Shown in pieces: positions 27,932-32,701 of a stretch of 32,701 nt of DNA (positions within the stretch are counted from its first letter, which is position 1; every line of letters begins with the position of its first letter). The translations under genes and the position numbers were made by a program. The notes beneath the pieces were generated by a model. That model was not told the origin of the DNA and searched no databases. It saw nothing but the letters and a program-made list of their open reading frames with translations. This DNA comes from STC-113 sp964618565 (GTDB taxonomy: Bacteria > Patescibacteriota > Gracilibacteria > BD1-5 > UBA2023). The stretch lies in NCBI GenBank assembly GCA_964618565.1, contig CAZUBA010000022.1, positions 1-32,701 of the forward strand, read 5' to 3'.

Positions 27932-28495
27932 ATGAAATTGAAATCATTCTTATTCTTGTTTGCGATATCACTTCTTTTTTTCTCTAGGACAAGCGCTTCG
28001 TATGACATAAGCGTCATTCAGCAGAATTGGCTTGGATGGACGAATGAAGTAAGAGAAAATGCTTGAGTTAAAAATCTTATCGTAAATGAAAATCTTAATT
28101 CTACAGCATTAAGTTGGTCGGAATATAGTAAGACAAAATGACATATAGATCATAAGCGTCCGTGACAAAAGGCATATTATGATTTTAAGAAAATAACGAA
28201 TTGGTTCAGCTCAAAATGAGTTTCCTTCAAAAAAGTAAAAGCAAATACTTTTTCAGAAAGCATCGGATGGAATAATTACAGATGTACGAAAGAAGATTGC
28301 ACTCAAGATATTTCAAAAGCTGTTTATAAGACATTTGAAATGTATATGCGAGAGAAGGGAAAAAAATATAAACCTCATTATAATTCAATTATGAATCCCC
28401 TATTCTCACAGATTTGAGTCGGAATAACATTGGATGAATCAAAACGTAAATATTACATTACCGTCCATTATTGAACAGAGGTAATGAAGAAATAA
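27932..28495 (+). CDS. Secreted CAP/SCP-domain protein, 187 aa
   Basis: Exported by a Sec signal peptide (LKSFLFLFAISLLFFSRTSA, cleavage likely after TSA). The mature part is a CAP (cysteine-rich secretory/SCP) domain. LNSTALSWSEYSKTKGHIDH carries the first His region (GHIDH), FSESIGWNNYRC is the family's GEN-like segment, and HYNSIMNPLFSQIGVGI followed by YYITVHYG is the conserved C-terminal core. Two Cys (RCTKEDC) could form a disulfide. Bacterial CAP proteins are mostly secreted and of undetermined biochemistry. The gene is divergent from map. The next gene starts 64 nt later on the same strand, so co-transcription is possible. Confidence 0.88.
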
Positions 28496-28559
28496 CATCA
28501 CAAGATAAAATAAGCAATCGTCAAACAATAAAAATAGATTTTTTCGTAAAATCAATATA

Positions 28560-30809
28560 ATGAAAAAATTGAAAAATATGGAAAATCTAGATAAGATTAA
28601 TGACATACTTCAGCCAAAAGAGTGAAACAAAGACATAATTGTTGATGTGGCACAATTTTTTCCGCAGGTCATGCTTAATGCCATAAGGCTTAACCAGTCC
28701 AATCTTTTTAGCGACCTCTATCAGGAGCTTGAAAAGAAAATAGACCTAAGACGCAGGAAAATACTGAAAGTTCGAAAATTCACAAAAGATGATTTCAAGG
28801 ATATAATAAAGAGAAGACGTTCCCAAAGCCCCTTTTGAGCAATTTTATACAGGAAAAAACAAAGAACGCTTCAAGACCCCATAGGCATCATTCAGCCTTT
28901 GCCAAAATCAATAAGAAATACATTGGATGTGCGGACGCTTGAAATAAGCCAAAACCTCAAAACATATCCTGATATATACATCCTGCCGCTTCTTCCGAAT
29001 CAGAAGATCAAGAAGTTATATAAGAAGAACATAATCACCATTAGACTATCGGCTTGAAAATGGACAAAAATATGAAGTCTTGCAGCTGTTGTTTTTTTGG
29101 CATTAGGATTGTTCGCTTTATGATACAAGAATTATATTCAGGCAGAAGTGACAAAATGATATCAATGAATATATGCTCTTAAATGAATCAAAGATGCAGA
29201 TTCCCTAAAGAACTCCGCCAAAGATCTGAGAACGAAATTCAGAATTCTGCAACTGATGTTCTGACCGATAAATATGCTTTGAAACAATTTCATTTATACA
29301 AATGAATCGGTTAAACTCGCAAGCAATATCATAGATTGATGAGCGGAAATATCCAATATTGCTCTTATCGGAGGCTCTATCTGGAAAGACTTCAATACAG
29401 AAAAAGAAGCTTCAAAAACACCGAAAGGAGAATGAATCAAATGAATTTCAAACGTTAAGATTACAGAATTTTTCAAACAGGAATTCAATAACCTTGAAAA
29501 TCTGGATAAATCTCTAAAAAAGACCATAACTTATTTTTCTCAGGTCGAGACACTTTGAAATCCTGCACTTGATAATAAATTCCAATCAACTCTTGAATCT
29601 CTTATAAAATCAGATAAATATATTGATTTCGTACTTAAGAATAAGGATATGCTATTGAAGTTGGCATGAGATGCAAAACCTATGAGATACTTCATACTGA
29701 ACCAAAATAAAGATGAAATCAGGGCAAATTGATGATTTCCTGGAAGCGTTATAACTCTTGAGGTATATAAATGAACGATACTTAAATATGATAAGAAAGA
29801 TATTTATTATTACGACTGGCATCTTTCGCCTTACAGAGAGACTCCACCGGAATGACTAAATATCATCTCGCCTAATCATTGACTAAGAGATGCAAATTAT
29901 TCTCCAGTTTTTCTTGACAGCGTCAAAAAGATAAATTTTTTCTATGAAAAAGCATGAGGATCAACTCTAGATACCGTAATAGCAATCAATCAATGATTAA
30001 TAGAAGAATTGCTCAAGAAATATTGAAGCGTACACATGGATGAGATCGGTACTGATATAACAGCTGACAATTTCAGCCTTATAATGTCCACGCTTGTTGA
30101 AAATAAATTCCAAAAAGTAGATTCTCCTAAAGACATACTTTTCAAATTCACAGATAAATTAGAGAAAAAGCTAATTGAAAAAAGAGACTTCATGTGATAT
30201 ATAGATATGTTCTTGAATAATATTTTAGCATGAGAAATAGCTTTAGCATCAAGAGATACGGAAATACAGAAATATTTTGATTCTTTATGAATATTTGAGA
30301 ATTGGAAAACTGATACATGAAATTGGATTTATCCTGTTTTCACATCCATATCCTGAAATAAATCAGATAGATATATGAAAAGGGATTTTACCCTCAGAAC
30401 TGCAAATAAATGAAATTGTGAGATAAGCAACAGCTTCGCTCTCACATCAAAAAATACATATGATGCTAATACTCAAAATTCAATAAGACAAGTTTTTGAT
30501 GAGTTGAAAATTACAGATACAGAGGAAAGAGATAGATTGATTGCTATACAATGAGCTGCTGAAAATAGGCAATTCGTACGAGTACTGACGCCAAAATGAA
30601 GCATACTTGGGAACACCTACTGAAATAATATAAATGCAGATGATTCAAATCCTAATTATACATTCTTCAAATTCTATGCAAAAACAGATGTATGACAGGT
30701 GTGAACCATAAAATTCGACTATACAACCAAACCGAAAAGTTGCCAAGATAAAGCCATTTTCTATAAGCAACCCTGACTATCCGACTACACTTTCAATCAA
30801 GGTCAATAA
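28560..30809 (+). CDS. DUF4012 membrane protein, 749 aa
   Basis: The N-terminal ~150 residues are basic and cytosolic (KKIDLRRRKILKVRKFTKDD). One membrane helix (SLAAVVFLALGLFALGYKNY) lies near residues 175-195. It is followed by a helical linker, GIYALKGIKDADSLKNSAKD, typical of DUF4012 proteins. The outside domain has the hallmark RYFILNQNKDEIRANGGFPG near residue 390 and continues SVITLEVYKGTILKYDKKDI, AINQGLIEELLKKYGSV and DNFSLIMSTLVENKF. DUF4012 is distantly LytR-like and found in actinobacteria and candidate-phyla bacteria; its reaction is unknown. The C-terminal ~150 residues form an extra beta domain ending with a Cys pair at distance. More than 30 Gly are UGA. The stop lies inside a strong terminator hairpin. 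Confidence 0.88.
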
Positions 30810-30828
30810 TTGACCTTGATTTTTTTTG
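30795..30828 (+). terminator. Terminator overlapping the DUF4012 stop codon
   Basis: 11-bp stem AATCAAGGTCA / TGACCTTGATT with a 5-nt loop, then a run of T. The last codons and the stop are in its left arm and loop. Confidence 0.93.
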
Positions 30829-30869
30829 ATTTTTGAGTAAAAGATAAAGTATCTATAATAATATTAGAT

Positions 30870-32701
30870 ATGTCAATACTTAAAGAAATCAAGACCAAAA
30901 ACAGAAAAAAGATATGGCGAACCATTTCTGCTTTAGTTTTAATCGGCTTAATGATATGAGGGTATTTCTTCTATACAAAGTCAAATGATATTCAAGAGCA
31001 ATTCAAAACATATACGGTATCAAGAAAAACAATAACATCTTCCCTAACCTCTGATTGAAAGGTTCTCTACAAGGAACAATATGATCTGAATTTCCCCATT
31101 TCTTGAACACTTTCAAATATATATAAAAAAGAATGAGAAGATATTAAAAAATGAGATCTCATCGCTAAACTGGATGATACTTATCTGAAGATCAATCTTG
31201 ATAAGGCACGCATCGCTGTCACAAATGCACAAGCGAGCCTGAACGCTAAGCTTGCAAGCAAATGACAAGCTTCTGATATAAATGTATCTGAGGCTCAGCT
31301 TGAATCCAGTAAAACTGCTCTAGAGACGAATATTGCCCAATGACAGCTTGAAGTAAAGGCTGCTGAAGATAATCTGACATCAACCAAAAAGGATCTGGAA
31401 AATGCAATTTCGAACCTTGAAATAATCAGATCTCAAGAGAACCTTAATATCAAGAATTCACAAGAAAGGGCGCTTATAGAAGCTGATGCAATAATGCCTT
31501 TGCTGGATAAATTTCTTAATGAGACGGATGTTATCTTGGGTGTTAGCGATGCAAATAGATCGCTTAATAATGCGTATGAGATTTTCTTGTGAGCAAAAAA
31601 TCCGCAAACTTATCTTGATGCGGTAAAATCTTATAATCAAGCTGCCATTTCCTTTAAAGCATTTAATGATAGCTGGAGAATATTTAAAGCTAATCCGGAT
31701 TATGAAAAAATCTGAGACTATATCCAGAATATATCATTGGTTGGCAATCAAACAAATCAAGCACTCAATGATACTGTTGAAGTGCTAAAATTCAGCCTTC
31801 CTTCAAGTGCCTTCCTGCAGACTTCAATAGATTCAAATATTGTTAACCTAAAAAATAATATAAGCTCTCTCGATGCTCAGGTGCAGAAAATAACTTTGGC
31901 TAGACAGGCTATCGATATTGCAAAGAATTCACTATCTACCAAAGCAGATTCTCAACAGAACAATATTGATTCATTGGAGATAAAAGTAAGACTGTCTCAG
32001 AACGCCCTTGATGCTGCAAAAACAAAATTGGATAATAGCATTGCTATAGCAAAATCACAAATATGAATTTCGGAAGCTAATCTGAATCTCAAGAAAGATT
32101 CATTCGATCCTCGTGAACTGGAACCATTTAGGGTTGCAATTCAGAATGCGAACAAATGAGTTGAGGAAGCTCAAAAAAAACTTGATGATGCGTATCTTAG
32201 AAGTCCTATTGATTGAAAAATCTGAAAGCTTTCCACAACCAAGATCTGAACTCTTATAAATATTAATCCCACAATTCCATTTGCGACAATCATTAATAAG
32301 AATTCGCTATATGTAGAAGCCAAAATTGAAGAGTGAGACATATCCAAATTGCATCTTTGACAGAAAACAAAGCTGACTTTCAATTCTATAGAAAACGTGG
32401 TCCTGGATTGAGCAGTTTCATATATTTCAGATAAGGCTGAAACGGATCAGAATTGAATTGTCACTTACAAAGTTGAGATTCCTTTTGATGCAAAAGATTC
32501 TTGAGCAAAAGAAGGATTTACGACACAAATAGCATTTGAGCAGATTACAAAAGAAAATGTGCTCAGTGTGCCATTTGAAGCTGTGAAAGAAGAGAATTGA
32601 ACGACTTATGCAACTCTTCTCGATAAGCAAAAGCGAGAGGTAAAAGTCTGAATAAATGATTGAGACAATCTGGAGATCATATCATGACTCCAGGAATGAG
32701 A
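30870..32701 (+). CDS. HlyD/MacA-type periplasmic adaptor (partial, 3' end beyond window)
   Basis: Membrane-fusion adaptor of an efflux or secretion system; about 610 codons are seen and the frame is open at the window edge. Membrane helix at residues ~18-37 (ISALVLIGLMIGGYFFYT). The first lipoyl half is FPISGTLSNIYKKEGEDIKK then GDLIAKLDD. A very long helical hairpin (residues ~115-440) follows, with Ala/Leu/Ser heptads such as LDAAKTKLDNSIAIAKSQIG. The second lipoyl half is YLRSPIDGKIGKLSTTKIGT, followed by the beta-barrel with LYVEAKIEEGDISKLHLGQK. The coiled-coil hairpin is longer than in MacA (about 120 residues), closer to HlyD-like adaptors. MacB-type ABC genes often follow, but none is in the window. 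In an organism with no known outer membrane the partner may differ. Confidence 0.9.

Overview
The window reads as an AT-rich genome segment in which UGA encodes glycine (translation table 25). With UGA read as stop, nearly every gene breaks up. With UGA as Gly, long frames appear with intact family motifs: PheS motif 2, the Nudix box, SxxK and KTGT of a penicillin-binding protein, the Rel synthetase core and the MetAP ligands. CGA and CGG still read as Arg at invariant positions (PheS FRNED, Rel ADRIHNMRTL, GIY-YIG REKRIKKW). This fits Gracilibacteria (BD1-5) better than the Absconditabacterales variant in which CGA/CGG are thought to be Trp. All host-like genes stop at TAA or TAG, and almost none has a Shine-Dalgarno sequence.

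Layout. 1-1191: two small unknown + strand genes, terminators and a gene-free stretch with a 20-bp palindrome. 1192-3414 (-): pheS and dnaN. 3585-5318 (+): Nudix hydrolase, a small GIY-YIG protein bracketed by dRS3-like repeats and a 111-bp tandem array, a four-helix-bundle gene remnant, and a degenerate metallo-beta-lactamase-like protein. 5372-16196 (-): the centrepiece, a tightly spaced seven-gene operon. It holds six paralogous membrane-anchored fibre/adhesin genes (five ending in a Peptidase_S74 intramolecular chaperone) followed by a type IV prepilin-like gene. 16343-17342: a divergent HxlR regulator and azoreductase pair. 17425-19503 (-): PBP1C. 19525-19923 (+): a small island with higher GC, a perfect Shine-Dalgarno and no UGA-Gly codons, probably foreign. 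19980-27866 (-): bifunctional Rel, a conserved unknown, prepilin peptidase, a RecO-like protein, a PP2C-like/beta-propeller membrane protein, a coiled-coil protein and methionine aminopeptidase. 27932-32701 (+): a CAP/SCP-domain secreted protein, a DUF4012 membrane protein and a truncated HlyD/MacA-type adaptor.

How the parts fit together. Surface biology dominates: an array of exchangeable fibre proteins co-transcribed with a prepilin, a prepilin peptidase elsewhere in the window that could process it, a secreted CAP protein, cell-wall synthesis and an efflux-type adaptor. This is what one would expect of a small host-attached bacterium that varies its contact surface. The six fibre genes are mosaics: the 5' ends and two alternative 3' chaperone modules are nearly identical blocks of exactly equal length, while the middle parts differ. 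That pattern suggests recombination shuffling of passenger domains. Functions of the unknown genes are not claimed.
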